Below, in pieces: positions 23,096-34,297 of a DNA stretch of 64,000 bases; within the stretch, counting starts at the first letter, position 1; the number at the start of each line of letters is the position of its first letter. The DNA comes from Atriophallophorus winterbourni (taxonomy: Eukaryota > Platyhelminthes > Trematoda > Plagiorchiida > Microphallidae), in the NCBI GenBank assembly GCA_013407085.1, contig JACCGJ010015157.1, forward strand, positions 56,331-120,330, written 5' to 3'. The notes beneath the pieces were generated by a model. The model made no database searches. It was not told the DNA's origin and saw only the letters and a program-made list of their open reading frames with translations. The position numbers and the translations under genes are program-made.

Positions 23096-24038
23096 ATGTC
23101 CGATCACGGAGATACCACTGACGCGATGGGTGAGAGCCGTGAATCGCATGTGAGTTTCATCCAGATCGATTGTCTCATCATTTACTTATTTCACATGACG
23201 GACATCTAACGAACATTATCTTTGATTCCAGCAAGAAATAACGCAAGAAATGGATGCGACCGAAGCGATGACACCACCGACTTCTCCTGAAGCGGAAGTT
23301 GCAGTGGCTGAGGCTGCAGTAGTCCAGACACAGACTGCAGAACAGCCAACTATGAAAGAGGAAGTAAGTACTTATGAATATCGAACGAGCATTGAACATT
23401 ACGCACCATTCGATTTTCTCACCATCATTAACAAATAATTGACATATTCAAAGAAAATTTATGCATGTTTACATTTTTTATAAGTCACAGACCGCTCAAA
23501 AGTGTACTAAAGTAAAAGTAAGTCGTTCGTTTTATCCCTAAAAACACTACCGTCTAACGATCAATTTTATTGGTTACTCGTTAAAGGTTTCTCCGATAAC
23601 GGTTTTTCTCTATTTTACTAGAAACAAAAATCTGTTATGGGTTGGTTCAAAAAGAACGTGATTGGCAAAATGCCAAAGGTGAGCATATAAATAAAATCGA
23701 CATTCTTTCCCACCATTAAATACAATACTATACAATACTTTCTCACCATGCAATCTTATTTTCTCTAGCCGAACAAGTCGAAAAAAGGAAAAGTGAGTTT
23801 GATAAAATCATCTTATCAAGACAATTTATAAAAAGTGTTTGTTTCGAATTTCATAAAAATCGATTATTTTTAGGCTCCAGCACCGCCTGCTTCCCAAGCT
23901 CAAGGAGAAACATCCATGATGGGAACTCAGCCTGGTAAGTCTATTGACACGGTCGTTTTCCGTGAGTTTCCACATACAGAATGGCAGAGTTGTTTTCTTG
24001 TCACCTTTTCCATTTCAGATCAACCTACCTCAGAATAA
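23096..24038 (+). CDS. Micro-exon gene, seven exons, 124 aa
   Basis: Coding exons: 23096-23149 (54 nt), 23232-23363 (132), 23491-23517 (27), 23622-23678 (57), 23769-23792 (24), 23874-23934 (61), 24019-24038 (20, stop TAA). All six introns are GT-AG, 81-127 nt, with near-consensus donors (GTGAGT, GTAAGT, GTAAGT, GTGAGC, GTGAGT, GTAAGT). The first five exons are multiples of three in phase 0, so exons 2-5 are cassette-like; this is the hallmark of trematode MEGs. The protein starts MSDHGDTTDAMGESRESH and has no signal peptide. Residues 1-62 are strongly acidic (Glu/Asp, Ala, Thr). Residues 63-98 are basic, with the amphipathic stretch 'SVMGWFKKNVIGKMPK' (75-90) and 'PNKSKKGK' (91-98). Residues 99-124 are Pro/Ala/Gln-rich and end DQPTSE. 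The exons show no stops or frameshifts. Function is unknown; the Trp-Phe-Lys helix suggests membrane or polyanion binding, which is inference. Confidence 0.85.
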
Positions 24039-24079
24039 TTTAATGGACAATCAATACTTTGATCTCTTTTTTGTATCAG

Positions 24080-24129
24080 AAGCCAGTGAGCTTGAGTGTG
24101 TTTACATTTTATGCTCTCTCACGAACTGA
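24080..24129 (+). CDS. Possible alternative last exon of the micro-exon gene
   Basis: A second acceptor (CTCTTTTTTGTATCAG, ending 24079), with a better pyrimidine tract than the first, follows the last exon. Joined to the same donor at 23935 it keeps the frame and replaces the tail 'DQPTSE' with 'EASELECVYILCSLTN' and a stop TGA at 24127-24129. The alternative tail is hydrophobic with two cysteines. Use of this site is a prediction only. Confidence 0.35.
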
Positions 24130-24149
24130 AGTCAGTCTTCCAATTTCAA

Positions 24150-24785
24150 TCAATGTAATTTTTCTATCTTGCGTACATAGAGTTAGGTTTCGTAAATTGT
24201 ATTTATTTTAATCGATTTTCACTTAAGTGGTTTTCTCTGTCGAAATGTACTTTCAAAATGTATTCTCTAACATTGTATTCATTTTTACTCGTTCATTTGC
24301 ATCAATGAAAATAATCTCAAATAGTTTTGTTTGTTCGATAAATTGTTGTTCATAGCAGCATAATCGATAATTCAACATTCAAGATTAGTTTAAACACAAA
24401 CAATATATCAATTGAGGCGCTGGGCTGATCAAACGGTTTTTCTAGTTAAGAATGTTAAGTATTTTCTTGGTATGGTAAAAAATATTCGTTATGATAAATA
24501 GCGTGTGAAGTTGAATTACGTTAGTCATATAAACGAGTTGTAGGGTAGCTTTCTAAGCATCAATATATCCCGTTTGTTTCGGAAAAACCGTTTCACTAGA
24601 TGATTGTACAACGTTTGACGGCATGAAGTTCCATAACAAACAAACGCGTACCGAAAAGAACAAACGACGTCAGTTCCGGTGAGAATGTGGTATATCCAAT
24701 GCTAATATGCGCGTGCGTAAGTGGTATGGCTTGATCGGATTCGAAATATGTAACTCAGATGATGAAACTTTGAGTTCAGTATTTT
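24150..24785. other. Probable 3' UTR/downstream of the micro-exon gene, then unrecognised
   Basis: AT-rich sequence with no canonical AATAAA close to either stop codon. No repeat family recognised before the small CR1-like fragment at 24790. Confidence 0.4.
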
Positions 24786-24789
24786 CTAA

Positions 24790-25010
24790 GTGAGGATTAA
24801 ATCCAATCGAACTCGTCTGCGAGTCAAAGAATCCAAATTAAGATGCATCAGTCGTTCTCCTAGTTGCGGTCGTGAAGGCAGCCCACCATTTTAGTTGCTC
24901 TGTGATAAATCCTTTCGAGCAACTTGATGTACCTTTGTAGCCATGGTACCCAAGCTTGTACTGAGTAAACAAACACTGGGTTTATATAAGTATATCCATA
25001 CTACACGGGT
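24790..25010 (-). mobile_element. CR1-like LINE scrap
   Basis: The minus strand around 24800-24990 reads pieces such as 'LGTMATKVHQVARKDLSQSN' and 'PQLGERLMHLNLDSLTRRR', corresponding to 'W.PWLQKDI..LERIY..ATKLV' and 'ERLxxLxLxSLxxRRxR' of CR1 C-termini. Very degenerate. Confidence 0.5.
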
Positions 25011-25014
25011 CCGC

Positions 25015-26220
25015 GGAGATATTTACAACTCTGGTGGGAATCTTTATTTTTTAAATCTAATTCGGGGCAATTGATGTTGTGCAAACATCCGAACACGGAA
25101 CACAAGTGAGCATCCCAAGCCTTCCGTAAGTTGCAAAAATGTTTTTGAGAATCACCGCGGTATTCGTACTCTGAACATCAAACACATCTGAACACTTACA
25201 GCTTTTGATCAAAGCGTAATCTCAAAACCCGCACTTAATTTCAACGTTTACTCAAATAAGCTTTATTGATAAATTGATAAATTGAACGTTGGCAAACAAA
25301 CGATAATAGTAAGATATGAGATAAACGGGGATTTCGGAGTCAACGGATCTGCATTCGTAACAAGCAGGAGTCTTGCGTGACCATTTCACGTAGAACACCC
25401 GCTTGTATTTTTGGCAAGCAACCTATTTTTCTGGGTAGATTTTCACACTTTTAAAGACGCAAATTGATTAAGTACAAAATTATGTGCTCACACACACATA
25501 ATTTGCTCATCGAGAACCAGAAGAACAAGTGTGAGATAGATTGTATACGTTTTATCGATCGGGTCTGTTATTCATTTGGCATCGTCGTAAAAAGCACACA
25601 CGCACACACTAGAGGTCATACATAGAAAAGAATTACGCGTTACATTGTTATTGCTTGAAATCTAACAAAACAACCTCACGGATCCATGGGTTGAATTGTG
25701 GGCTCTTGGAAATACGTTTATTGGCTCTACAATCACAACAACGATTTTGGCACCGAAAGAAAAAGCACATTTGAACATATAAGGTCTCGAGTAGGATACT
25801 CAGAGAGTGTGTTTGCATAGCATCGAAAGAAAGTAGCCCTCGACAGAATCAGAATGAACTAGCGCAAAGCTGAAGACTCACGATTTATGGTAGAAAAGCA
25901 AATGGACGTGTATGCTGTAGGATATACATATAACAATTAAATACATCGTATTTGCAAGTGATTCGATGAAGGAGGAAAAATAGTTATAATATAACATAGG
26001 ATGTGAAAATTTCGATCGGAAATGTATGTTTGGATAAATTTGTTTTTCAAGCGTGTGTGTTTATAACGGAGGCTTTAATAGTTTCCAGTAAATCTGGGCC
26101 CAATACAGTATTATTCAACATGAATGACCGTAAAGTTCCCTTGAAAATCTGTTAACTCGATGAAGAAACAATTTCTAACAGTAAAATGATCCAGAGAAAG
26201 CCTTCACGGACTGAATGATA
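25015..26220. other. Intergenic, nothing recognised
   Basis: AT-rich, with short CA-rich runs near 25490 and 25600. No coding evidence and no recognised repeats. Confidence 0.45.
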
Positions 26221-26224
26221 ATTT

Positions 26225-26715
26225 CGACGACAGTTTAATGTGGTTGCTGGAAGGTTAGATCATGACTGCGTGTCGGAAGACTTGAACCAATTTTGAATAA
26301 GATTCAAGATTCAAGAATTTATGGTCACAAAACCAAATAGCGTCACAATTACCATATCATAGTAAATATTCGTTCATGAAAAAGGAATAAAAACAATTAT
26401 ATAATCTCATGTATAGACCAGTTGAATACTTACCGTGAGTCAATACGCAGGTGTCGTTAAATCGTTTGGCAACAAATAAGTGTCCAAATTTCGAATGAAA
26501 GTTTCGACGCTGGAAACGATGACGATAGTTTTGGGGAGGGCATTCCAAAGGAAACAGACACGTACAGAATAAAAGTAAGTAACTGAGTGGGTGGGAACGT
26601 CATATCGGATGCGCCTGTGCTGGAGGGTATTCAATTCGAGTCCATAAAATCGCTGTTCAAATGGAAGGTTATACAATCCTTTAACTATTGCGGTTGCCGT
26701 ATGAAAAATCATATC
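26225..26715 (-). mobile_element. CR1-like LINE 3' fragments
   Basis: The minus frame 26440-26712 reads 'VKGLYNLPFEQRFYGLELNTLQHRRIRYDV' and ends 'ETFIRNLDTYL', the CR1 C-terminus. Its 3' end at 26303-26330 carries the family tail (two TTGAATC-type units after ACCATAAAT-like sequence). 26225-26300 resembles the 3535-3610 segment and is probably the end of a second, adjoining CR1 fragment. Confidence 0.65.
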
Positions 26716-26729
26716 GAGTGATATTTAAA

Positions 26730-27110
26730 CCTAGTGAGTAAAATACAATTCAAGAAAGCATACGAACGTGTATATGAGATGACGTGGTACTACGGTATAC
26801 CTAGAATACTTTCGTGAATTGCCAGAAACAAACAAATTCTTTGAAGCGAGAAAGGTTTGGATAAATACTGAATCAATTATGCTAATGTTGACTTAGTTAA
26901 TCGAAGAAATGACGGGTTATTCACACAATGAGTGAAACACCGAAAATGGAGCAATTATTTAATGCTTTCGTCCACAAAGTTCCCACTACGTGACCCGATG
27001 TTTGCTCAATGTGATGATTCGGTGTAAAAATTATCGAGTTTCGCAGGTTTCTACTTTTAGATTTGTTTACCGTAGTTTAAATGCTCCCAGCAGTTGATCT
27101 GATCTGATCT
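26730..27110. other. Intergenic, nothing recognised
   Basis: No coding motif. A small GATCT triplet run lies at about 27095-27108, just before the LINE copy. Confidence 0.4.
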
Positions 27111-27114
27111 TGTG

Positions 27115-28186
27115 TGACTATTTGTCAGATCGAGAGGATAGAGTTAAAGTTAACGGAGTGCTATCACAAACGTTCAAAACCACGAGTGGAGTCCCACAAG
27201 GATCTGTGTTGGGCCCGCTCCTCTTTCTGTTATACATAAACGATTTACCCCCCCCTCATATCTCCTAAAATGGTTCTGTTCTCGGATGACATGAAAATTT
27301 GGACGCCGGTTAGTCCTGCAGAGGATTGTGAGAAACTACAAATGGATTTGGACAGCGTGTCGAATTGGGCGGCCATGAATGACATGTCATTCAACATACA
27401 GAAATATAAGATGCTCCATCTTGGTAAGAATATACCTTGGACATATCGATTGGGAACTGAAAAGAAAAGATCTTGGAGTGTGGATTAGCGGTAACCTGAA
27501 TAGCACAGTGCACTGCCAGAATATATATCGACAGGCCAACAGATTGTTAGGTATCGTTCGATGAATATTTGGAAGATTCTCCCTGGTAACGTTACGAAGG
27601 ATAATGAATGTCTACCTTCGCCCTACGATGGAGTATGCGGTCGAGGTCTGGGCTCCTTGGCTGCGAAAAGATATTGCTCTCTTCGATAAAATTTATCATA
27701 GAGCAACAAAGTTAGTGATGGGTCTTTGCAATGTTCCGTATACCGAAAGACTGCGACGTCTGGGTCTATGTGACTTTACCCAGAGGAGGATACGACGCGA
27801 TATTATTCTGACCTATAGAATTGTGTCTACCGAAGGATATCCACTAAAACACTTGCACGATGTGTGTGATGGAAAAGTAACACGCGGACATACCTTATCC
27901 CTTTACGTTCCAAGTTCCCGTATTGATTGTCGGCGCCATTTTTTCGCCGTACGAGCTATATTTCTTTGGAATTCCCTACCCCAACATATGGTGGACTCTC
28001 CTTGCCTGGCGATTTTTAAAGCGAAATTGGACTTGCACTTGCAAACAAACATCATCCGTGAGCCTTACATTTGATATTCTCTATTGCTTTTATACTATTG
28101 TAATTTTCATGTTTTATTCCTACCGTAATCCTGTGGCGTTTTAAAGTATTAACTTTTTAAACCATAAATCCTTGAATACTTGAATA
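27115..28186 (+). mobile_element. CR1-like LINE 3' half, copy 2 of an inverted pair
   Basis: Plus strand: RT motif region 'GVPQGSVLGPLLFLLYINDLPP' (27190-27250), palm 'VLFSDDMKIW' (the FADD box reads FSDD), then 'DSVSNWAAMNDMSFNIQK' and a 156-codon C-terminal frame (27604-28074) ending 'LHLQTNIIREPYI'. It ends at ACCATAAATCCTTGAAT followed by a second TTGAAT unit. A TGA at about 27561 interrupts 'GIVR*IFGRF'. It shares with the 18395-19440 copy the frame break after 'YRLGTEKKRSW', so the two copies are close relatives. Confidence 0.85.
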
Positions 28187-28189
28187 CCG

Positions 28190-28660
28190 TGAAAGAGAGT
28201 GGGGTCAATGTCAAGAGTTTTAATACCTCATTCGCAAACGTCTTTAGACCGCAATTGCGGTCTGTCCACATGACCGTTTTCTGATTTTAACGCAAAATAG
28301 GGTAGATCTTTTGGAATACGAACATTTTCTATTTTGTACACAGGTGCGCTGTCCTAGTAAGGTAAAAACGTGCTCAAGCTATGTTTAAGATTCGAAAGAT
28401 GCTCTTTAAATAGAAAGCATGCAGCTTGTTCATGTCTTGTGTGGATGGTCGAGCTTTCACTGCCGCACTCTAAAGCACTTTGTACGCACGCGCGGTATAT
28501 AACAATTTTTGTTTTCATGGTCAGCTTGTAGTTGCCCTAAGACCTAGAATTCAAATGGGACAAGATGGCGACTGCTCTATTAACCCACTTATAAATCTAA
28601 GTGTTCAGTGAAAGGTTATTCGCAAGGGTTCAAATAATATATGTGAAATGATGTACGATT
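28190..28660 (-). mobile_element. LINE internal 3' fragment (WLGHVxR family)
   Basis: Minus-strand match to 9760-10190 of the long copy: strings such as 'TTTGGAATACGAACATTTTC', 'GTGGATGGTCGAGCTTTCACTGCCG' (read with changes) and 'TCAGCTTGTAGTTGCCCTAAG' follow the same order. No open frame remains. Confidence 0.6.
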
Positions 28661-30160
28661 CCACCATACCACCGCTGATTTATCCTCTCGAACAACGTAT
28701 TAATTTACACCAACCATACCAATAATAGATTAAGTCAGACGATTGTAAAATCACACAAGATAACCCTGCACCATGACAAACAACTATTGCACATTATTAC
28801 TACAATGAGTGTAGGTTAGTTGCAAGACATCACGGTGTATCACGAACAGTCATTCAATCAGACAAAAGGGTGGATCTTTATAAATTGCACCAACGCTTTC
28901 AAAGTAGTATTATCAGCATAAAGCAGATTTTTCATTGAGGAGAAATTGAAATAGACCATGAATGTAATTGTTAATTACAAGATTTCGATCGTTTTCATTG
29001 TTGATCAAGGCGAATTTGATTATCGGGTTCCTATGAATCGCGTCTAAACCCCAATCGATTACAAAGAAAATTAGCACAACATGAACACACACCCATCAAT
29101 ACCTGAACACACACCCATCAATACCTGGTTAACAATTTCGCATAGGAAAATGCGAGAAAACTGTTTAGTCATCTTTTTGTCAAATAAATGGCCAAATGTG
29201 CTTTTTGGCCAAGCTCAACAGCAACCGGACATAAGTTCGCGACTAGGCCGCTTCAGTCGTTTGGCGAATGCTTCATGAATCACAAAATCGATACACGCGC
29301 AAAACGACACGCGTTCTTTCTCGTAATGCTCAATCCAGCTCGGGTAGCAAACACGTTTAACCGGACCAACCAAAGGTCAATTACGTGATTTGATTCCTGG
29401 CGAAAAGGTAAAACCAAAATGTTGTGGGTTTGTGCTTGATCGAACACTTTGACCACCGCGTACAGCATGGCTAGCATTGCTAGCACCGTATGCACCAAAC
29501 TGAAATGTTGGAAATTGCAATGATTGTTCACAAGAAGGAAATCGAGTAGATGGAATTACGAAATTGTTGGTCAAGATGAAGTGATTGATCACTGAGATAG
29601 CAATTGTGAAGCGGAACAAACACATCAACAATTTGATTTAAAAAAATCAAGAAAATGATCTCTCGATCACGGAATAATTAGTTTCATTATATTTCAAATA
29701 ATGTAAAACAATAATGGGTTTCTATCCGATTTTTGCTTGTTTCAAAATTTTCAATCCAATTGTAGCAAAATGTTCATGGCATTTACAACAAACATAAATG
29801 AAGTTAAAATTAGATACACGTTAAAAAATAACAGCTTCACAAATGGTTATAAACCCGGAAGTAGATGCAATCTTGCTGGGCCACACACTAACTTTGTTCC
29901 CCTGATCAACACTGTGCTGTCTGCATTCATCGAATTCAACCAAACTATGCACAACTACCAACATACGGGATGTCTGATAGAAGGATAGTATTGCCCAAAG
30001 GCACATGTAGCACATTTTTAAGCTTCCATCATTCTGACATTATTTCCATGATTGAAAGCTCATTTAATTAAAATTACGCAAGCCTGTTGTAATATGCACT
30101 AGTGTCATTGAATTGGAAAAGAGAACGACAGCTCCGATCACTTACATGTAGAATTGTATA
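28660..30160. other. Intergenic; small tandem duplication, no gene assigned
   Basis: A 22-bp unit starting GAACACACACCCATC is exactly duplicated at 29083-29104 and 29105-29126. Short frames with hydrophobic starts occur near 29280-29631 (minus), but none has support from splice sites or known motifs. Confidence 0.45.
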
Positions 30161-30177
30161 CTGTTTATGTACTTTTT

Positions 30178-30226
30178 GTACTCATTAGGTATAGATAGTA
30201 AGATTAGGTTCACGGTACTTGAAACA
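30178..30226 (-). repeat. Scrap of the hammerhead repeat
   Basis: 'AGTAAGATTAGGTTCA' matches 16611-16626 of the full copy. The core and outer parts are lost. Confidence 0.4.
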
Positions 30227-30429
30227 ACGATGACTAAGCCTCTAAAAATAACATTTATAACAAGAGATATGATGGAATCAATTAGGGCCAACTGGAAAGC
30301 AAATCATAGGAATCTCTCGAAGGGTGTCATGATGAATGACCCCAGAATTTCTACACGGAAACCGCCTAATAAACCACAGCTTCTACAATCGGAGGAGACT
30401 CGGATTAGAAATACTGTGGCAATCACAAA

Positions 30430-30905
30430 AAACGACCAATGTCCGACTCTCGAAGGGTAGGGAAATTAAACGAGATTTCAGCTCCAACTCTGTATACCAA
30501 AACCACAATCAATTACCTATATACAAACGCACAATGCATGTTAAACAAACTAGCTGCAATGAAGGATCCCTGTAATCAGCACTCGCTCGACGTCACAGCA
30601 ATACCTGAGACATGGTTCAAACCTCACATGAGCGATAGCGAGCTCTCTATTCCAAACATGACACTGTTTCGGAGAGACCACTCAAGAACAGGTCGTGGAG
30701 TATCTGTTTACCACCACGAACATTTATACAGCACGGTAGTTACAGACACTGATCTTGATGTGGAAGAGGGTATATAGTATAACTTAAAACTCGAATCTAG
30801 TTTGTATATTTGGTGTAGTTTACCGTTCACCACCATCATCGGATGCATCATTGAAAGCAACTCTTGAGCAAATGGGTTTAACTTTATCACTGTTAAATAA
30901 AAGAT
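30430..30905 (+). mobile_element. CR1-like LINE N-terminal endonuclease fragment
   Basis: The plus frame reads 'YTNAQCMLNKLAAMKD', 'LDVTAIPETWFKPHMSDSEL' and 'SIPNMTLFRRDHSRTGRGVSVY', then 'LDVEEGI' and a stop at 30776. This is the N-terminal AP-endonuclease domain of CR1-like LINEs; the catalytic Glu of 'ETW' is present and the usual Thr before it is Pro. The endonuclease nicks the chromosomal target. Later blocks ('CSLPFTTIIGCIIE') are frameshifted, and the RT is absent. Confidence 0.75.
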
Positions 30906-31264
30906 ATTTGAGAATTTGGCATTGCGGTCTGAGTCGTCAACTAGAATGACACAACAACATTTGCAAACTCCGACAGAACGGAAGACTCGTTTTCTATGTA
31001 CTTCTGCTGTTGATGCACTAAATGGATGGTAAGCAATTAGTATAAGTTTCCGCCAATTTGAATGATACAGAGTGCGATTGTTGACAATTGATTCATAATT
31101 TCGTCTTCAAATCAATGCTGCAGATTATAAATTTGTCGGATAATGTAGAACTGCGGATAGATGATAAAATACGATGATATTGTTGGCTGAACCCGGTCGA
31201 TTTTGACACTGAATTCACATCGCAAACGCTGGATTATCCACACAACATTGTTTCACATGAATAT

Positions 31265-31720
31265 ACAGTCCGATTCGACAGAAACAATCTCTCTCCCACA
31301 GCGCTAACTGCGATAGCCAGTGATCGGTGGCGATCAGTGGCATTTCGACGCTGTCGTTGTGATCTCCGTTCAGCGGTCGAAAATAAAACTTACTCTTTCG
31401 AAGTCTGAAGTTTATCGCTTCATACTATGGCTTCTACATGTACGCTCAAAAGCAAATTCTTTCCATATCGTAGGATCAAAGCTGAAAGCATTCAGAGCTA
31501 TTTCACAGACTTTACTGTAGTGCCAGTGCAGCCTATTTGAAGGTAGACACCCTGATTTCAAATACCACTTCGGGATTCTAAACACGTATGTGCGTATATG
31601 TGAACAGCTCATTAAATTGAACATTTTCTATAATACGGAAGTCCTCAACATGTGTAGGCATTGCTGTCACAAGGGGATGAACATACTAAAACTATCATAA
31701 TTTATCGCTTCAGCTGATAA
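31265..31720 (-). mobile_element. LINE 3' end fragment (WLGHVxR family)
   Basis: The minus strand repeats the Cys-finger end ('AACAATCTCTCTCCCACAGCGC' on the plus strand) and the segments upstream of it, as in 36370-36800. No open frame is preserved. Confidence 0.6.
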
Positions 31721-31840
31721 AAATGAGGTCCATCGGACTGCTAGGCGGTGTTTGAGTGAGTATTGAACTAAAACTAGTCTCGGTATTAAAAATGCTGTTG
31801 AGAATGATAATGTTCATGTTATGTATAATGAGATCAAATC

Positions 31841-31940
31841 CAAAGTATTGTGGTGCTCACATCCAAATCTCTTACACACCACTACCGGTTTCAGGCTGTT
31901 TGCCATCGTCAGGTGGAGACAGTAGGATCAGGTTCAGTGA
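31841..31940 (-). mobile_element. Hammerhead-bearing repeat, partial copy with mutated core
   Basis: Minus strand: 'CTGTCTCCAC', then CTGACGA (consensus CTGATGA, so the invariant U is changed to C), stem II TGGC-AAACA-GCCT (three good pairs), GAAA, CCGGTA and GTGG. The outer half of the unit is replaced by other sequence after 31940. The core substitution should abolish cleavage. Confidence 0.65.
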
Positions 31941-32059
31941 TCAAAAGCCATTTGACCAAACAAGCTTTAAACGGCTCCAATTAAGTCAATATCTGGTAAC
32001 ACGATTGAACGGTGGGTCATGGGCTAGCCCTCTCTCTACTCACGGACCGGCGTTGTTTT

Positions 32060-33000
32060 ACGGCATGTAAATGTTGAGAGTTTACCAAACATTGGACACC
32101 TAGTTACTCCCCTAGTCTTAATGAGTTCAATAGAACAATCGACCGCTTAGCAAGTGAATAGGCCCCTAAAGATGACGTAAATCCACCGAACTCAGCAACT
32201 AAAACAGGGCAGCTTTCATCTAGCCAAAAATTCGTTTGCTTCCCCAGTACTTACAGAAGGAATGTCCATTATGAAATACGAGACACCAAAATAATCACAC
32301 TGTTTAAGAATAAAGGCGATAGAGGCGACTGTAAAATTACTGAACAATCTCTTTTAATTGTTGTAAGCAAATGGTCCGCCAAAGTTTTACAGACAAGGCT
32401 TTAAGAATTAGCTCACAGGTTTTATTTCGAATCTAAATTTGGTTCCGCAACCGTAGGAATGATCATCTACCTAAGACAAGTTCAACAAAGTGTCGGAAAC
32501 AGCGGATGCGATTATAGGATGTTTTTTATTGATTTAACGAAGGCAATGAACTGCGTCATGAAGGAGGGTGTTTTCAACCAACCGAAACTGCTCAAACTCG
32601 TCATTTATTTTCGCTTAGGCATGAGATTCAGTCCATTTTAATGGTTTCACTTCAGAAGCCTTTGAAATTCACCAAGGTGTCAAACAAGGATATATTCTTG
32701 CTCACACACTCTTCGGTATTTTCTTTGCTCTGGTACTGAAGCTCGCTTTTAGGACGAGAACAGAAGGTTTATTTTATCTTTCCATGTGGTGTGATGGCAA
32801 GCTTTTAAACCTTATCGTTCAAGAACACAAACCAAGGCACGAGATGTGTTAATTCGTGACTTGCTGTTTGCTGAAGATGCAGCCATCAATTACCACCTCT
32901 AAGAACAGCTTCAGTCGCTTATTGACTGTTTTTCATCTGAAGTTGTCGTAACAGGGCATATAAGCTTTGTAAATCGGATCGATTTCAGGTATGTCAAAGT
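32060..33000 (+). mobile_element. LINE reverse transcriptase remnant (WLGHVxR family)
   Basis: The plus strand reads in several frames the RT of the same family as 10309-10975: 'EIRDTKIITLFKNKGDRGDCK', 'LTRL*ELAHRFYFESKFGSATVGMI', 'LRQVQQSVGN' and 'MFFIDLTKAMNCVMKEGVF' (motif A region), then 'FEIHQGVKQGYILAHTLFGIFFALVLK'-type sequence and 'RDLLFAEDAA' (the FADDAA box with Asp to Glu). Stops and shifts are frequent. Confidence 0.75.
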
Positions 33001-33004
33001 TTCA

Positions 33005-34290
33005 TTTCACAGCTGGTCATAATAATTTAATCCAATCTTAACTTCCAATAGGGCATAAAATAGTTTAAATCCTACCGTTAATATAGCTGACCAATTTACA
33101 CGACATTTAAACTATTTACTCAAAGACGCTGCCATTAAATATATTGCAAAACTTATGATTATTTATACAGGGTCTTAAACAATTGTGATCCACTCATAAT
33201 TGTATAGATCTTTTCGACCTCCATATTACCTTGGCCCAGATGAGATCAAAAATTCTGTTACAAAATTCAACTGAAACAATACAACTCCACGGCTATGAAG
33301 CCAGTTGAGATATTCAAAATTGCAGCATGATTAACAAATATTCACCTTAAGGAATTAAACTTAAACATGAGAAACGGCACGTATATGGCGGATTGGCACG
33401 TATTAACCTGACGTTGGTGATATTGTGAACTGTAATTGAATGTTTGCAGTTGTCAGGTGAAATAAAGCTTGCAATAAGCCAAACACTCTGAATTCGGTTT
33501 GAACATTAAGGCGAAATTACGTTATAGACAGAGAAATAACTAAAGGAACTCTGAATGAAAAATAATGTTATGTGCAGAATACCTAAAAATACCTAAAAAC
33601 GATAAGTTGTACATGCGCGATTAAAAGAATATACTGCTCTGAGTACAATCAACTGTAGTACAATCCACCCTGAAAATCAGAACGTGAATACTCAACTCTT
33701 GAGACGCACCGAGTTCTATTGGTTTTACCTACGTTTCATTCGTTACAGAATTTCTGGTTAAATCAATACTACCGGATGACCGTAATGACAAAACCTCGTA
33801 ATTTTGACCACGTTACTTAAAGTTACCTTCATCGGCTTGTCAAGTTTACCAGAAGATATATTTTCGTATCGAAGTTCGCCCGAGGCTGTTTAAGGTTGTA
33901 AAGATTTTGAACGAGAGTTTGCCAGCAGTCTTGTTGCTTTATCCGAAATTCAACCTCTTCCAGTCGATACTGGATAGCTTGCTGAAAGCGTACTTTTTAT
34001 ACCCGGTTTCGAGAAATTCTCGTACTTAAAAATGATCACTTTTGATGTATAGTTACACAATCGCTAGTGAAATTGCTCCCATAGTTATCTAAAAGCATAC
34101 CGAATTATGCCTTAAACTTGCACGTTCATAGACAAGCAGATATAAACATGGCCACGTAATCAACTAGCCTACGCCTTCTCCAAAATAATGTTTATCCAAA
34201 ACAACGCAACACACAAAACAACATTAGACTAGTATATTATGCGAATATTTTGTTCGGCAGTGTAGCCTCGTGTGCTAAGGGTGGGGAGAA
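33005..34290. other. Intergenic, nothing recognised
   Basis: AT-rich DNA. No coding motif or recognised repeat. Confidence 0.45.
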
Positions 34291-34297
34291 GATAATT

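Noticed and set aside
29280..29631. Minus-strand frames with hydrophobic starts and a Gly/Ser/Ala-rich stretch, which at first looked like a small secreted protein
   Set aside because: The start ATG has no promoter or splice context, two frames overlap equally well, and no motif is recognisable.
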